Assembly: GCF_023015905.1 (NCBI RefSeq)
Contig: NZ_JALKBD010000028.1
Span: 1-64,000, forward strand
Source: Arenibacter sp. F20364
GTDB taxonomy: Bacteria > Bacteroidota > Bacteroidia > Flavobacteriales > Flavobacteriaceae
DNA length: 64,000 nucleotides
Direction of reading: 5' to 3'
The translations under genes were made by a program, and so were the position numbers. The notes beneath the pieces were generated by a model. It searched no databases and had not been told where the DNA came from. It worked only from the letters and a program-made list of their open reading frames with translations. The first letter of the stretch is position 1; each line of letters starts with the position of its first letter. Shown here in pieces: positions 62,598-64,000 of the stretch.

Positions 62598-63311
62598 ATG
62601 AATGATTTAAAAAATAAGGTAGCCTATATTACAGGGGGCTCCAAGGGTATAGGATTTGGGATAGCTTCAAAATTATTAAAAGCGGGAATGAAGGTGGCCA
62701 TTAGTAGCAGGCTCTTGGAAAATGCCGAAAAAGCTGCCAAAGAACTTGGTCAAGAAGAAAATGTCCTGGCCATTGCATCAGATGTATCAAAACTTGGTGA
62801 TGAGAAGGCGGCGGTTGAGAAGATTTTGGATAAGTGGGGAAAATTGGATGTGGTACTTGCCAATGCCGGGGTTGGACATTTTGCTCCTGTAGACCAAATT
62901 TCCGATACCCTTTGGCATGAGATGGTAAACACCAACTTAAACGGTGTTTTTCACTCGCTGAAGGCTTCTGTTGAAGCGCTAAAGCAATCTAAAGGGTATT
63001 ATATTACAGTGGCAAGTTTGGCAGGCACCAATTTTTTTGCCAACGGTGCGGGATACAATGCCACCAAATTTGGGGTAGTAGGCTTTACCCAAGCGGCCAT
63101 GTTGGATTTAAGACCCTATGATATTAAGGTCTCTACTATAATGCCAGGTTCCGTTGCCACTAATTTTAACGGACATGAGCCTTCTCCAGACGATGCATGG
63201 AAGATACAACCGGAAGATATTGGCGAACTGGTTTTAGATCTTTTACAAATGAACCCAAGAACCTTGCCCAGCAAGATAGAGGTAAGACCTACACGGCCTG
63301 ATTTAAAATAA
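62598..63311 (+). CDS. SDR family oxidoreductase
   Basis: The 237-residue classical short-chain dehydrogenase has the NAD(P) motif TGGSKGIG, NAG (NAGVGH), catalytic Ser (VASLAGT) and YxxxK (YNATK). The PG motif MPGSVATNF follows. Lys and Arg residues after the first strand (ISSRLLENA) suggest NADP preference. The substrate is unknown; many such enzymes reduce ketones or beta-ketoacyl chains. Confidence 0.9.
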   Translation: MNDLKNKVAYITGGSKGIGFGIASKLLKAGMKVAISSRLLENAEKAAKELGQEENVLAIASDVSKLGDEKAAVEKILDKWGKLDVVLANAGVGHFAPVDQISDTLWHEMVNTNLNGVFHSLKASVEALKQSKGYYITVASLAGTNFFANGAGYNATKFGVVGFTQAAMLDLRPYDIKVSTIMPGSVATNFNGHEPSPDDAWKIQPEDIGELVLDLLQMNPRTLPSKIEVRPTRPDLK

Positions 63312-63313
63312 GC

Positions 63314-64000
63314 CTAAACCTCTTTTTCGGTAAACGGTATCTGGGGATTACCGATTTCAAAAATTAAAGTTTTAAGGCATTCCATAAAATTGGCAATAGT
63401 TTCTTGGGTAATTGAATTATCCTTTTTTCTACTGCCTTTTTTTTCTTTTGTGGCAAATTTTAGAAGGCCTGAACTTAAATTTTTAAAGGAAATTATCCCT
63501 GCTTCAATAGTACCAATAGTTTTAACATTGTTGTACATTGTAGCATAACACAACAATTGAAAGGCTTTGCTGTAATTGTAGTCCCCAATGGCATCTTCCC
63601 AATCAACAATTTCAACTTGGGAGGTTATTACCTTACCGGTTTTATAGTCGATAATTCTCAGAGTCCCATCCTTTTCGTCGATCCGGTCCAATTTTCCTTT
63701 TAAGACCACAGGAAAATCGAGCCCAGGAACATTAATATCCATCTGTAGTTTTTCCTCTACCCCCAATATTCTTATTTGATGTTGTTCCACTTCTGCCAAT
63801 TCCAGTTTTAGAAAATTTTCCACATACCTTACTACCACATTAAATGCAATTAGGTTTTTCCCTCTGGAGATATCCCCATCGGCGAAGCTTTTTGCAAAGT
63901 GGTCTATCACAAGAGGTCTAACTTTCATTTTCATTTCCTGTAGCATGGAAACCTCCAAATAGGTGTTCAAATATGGCTTATACAGGTCCTCCAAGGTATC
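63314..64000 (-). CDS. PD-(D/E)XK nuclease family protein, C-terminal part (partial)
   Basis: The visible part (about 226 residues) is a RecB-like nuclease domain: LKGKLDRIDEKDGTLRIIDYKTGK supplies the conserved Asp, and the DYKTGK segment carries the D/ExK catalytic Lys, followed by QLLCYA (the QhxxY motif). The frame stays open to the right edge, so the N-terminal part, perhaps an AddB-like or helicase-associated region, lies outside. It is convergent with the SDR gene, 2 bp apart. Confidence 0.85.
   Translation of the reverse strand, partial: DTLEDLYKPYLNTYLEVSMLQEMKMKVRPLVIDHFAKSFADGDISRGKNLIAFNVVVRYVENFLKLELAEVEQHQIRILGVEEKLQMDINVPGLDFPVVLKGKLDRIDEKDGTLRIIDYKTGKVITSQVEIVDWEDAIGDYNYSKAFQLLCYATMYNNVKTIGTIEAGIISFKNLSSGLLKFATKEKKGSRKKDNSITQETIANFMECLKTLIFEIGNPQIPFTEKEV

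Overview
The window is a chromosomal segment from a marine-type member of the Bacteroidota, most likely the Flavobacteriaceae; the genus is not resolved. The basis is low GC content, TAnnTTTG-like -7 promoter elements, scarce Shine-Dalgarno sequences, many secreted or lipoprotein leaders, Bacteroidota-restricted families (DUF4199, DUF6799, DUF6428, fused CcsBA, CzcA-TolC fusion) and a Bacteroidota-type tyrosine recombinase.

Positions 1-12480 are ordinary chromosome. They hold a divergent AhpD-like/OsmC pair, a secreted PNGase F-like protein, recJ, an lpxH-queD pair, a PHP lipoprotein, a 2OG-Fe(II) oxygenase, a tiny membrane protein, DUF4199, an enoyl-CoA hydratase, a MATE pump, a GNAT enzyme and a universal stress protein.

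Positions 12553-31100 form a tRNA-anchored genomic island. The 3' half of an intact tRNA-Ala(GGC) (12553-12629) is repeated as a 46-bp exact direct repeat at 31055-31100. A tyrosine integrase lies just inside the right end. The cargo is a DUF6799 repeat protein with a probable barrel protein, a VIT1-family transporter, a cytochrome b561, an OmpR-type two-component system, a CzcA-type pump fused to its own TolC-like outer-membrane factor, a lipoprotein adaptor, DUF2231 and HD proteins and an ArnT-like glycosyltransferase. TTAAG repeats spaced 11 bp sit before the transporter, regulator and pump blocks and look like one regulon. The right 1.7 kb is decayed and contains the 3' end of a TonB-dependent receptor.

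Positions 31256-35777 hold a broken fasciclin gene and a Bacteroidota-style arsenic operon: ArsR, a secreted ArsC-like protein without its catalytic residues, a shortened Cys-tailed DUF6428 protein, and ACR3 between two paralogous metallophosphoesterases. A 17-bp repeat precedes both arsR and the ArsC-like gene and is a candidate ArsR operator.

Positions 38099-49013 are the most striking region: a fused cytochrome c maturation protein (CcsBA) facing a six-gene electron-transfer operon. The operon encodes a membrane cytochrome b, a membrane-anchored ferredoxin/flavoprotein oxidoreductase, secreted cytochromes with 23 and 16 CxxCH motifs, an outer-membrane barrel and an OB-fold-like lipoprotein. 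I infer a redox conduit across the cell envelope.

Positions 49178-64000 are mostly housekeeping: peroxiredoxin, L,D-transpeptidase, an MlaEFD-type lipid transport operon, metallophosphoesterase, CDP-alcohol phosphatidyltransferase, flavodoxin-like protein, OmpA lipoprotein, a candidate structured RNA with a perfect terminator, DUF302, DinB, DUF2267, deoD-deoC, an HMA-like small protein, a second universal stress protein, an SDR dehydrogenase, and a PD-(D/E)XK nuclease that runs off the right edge.
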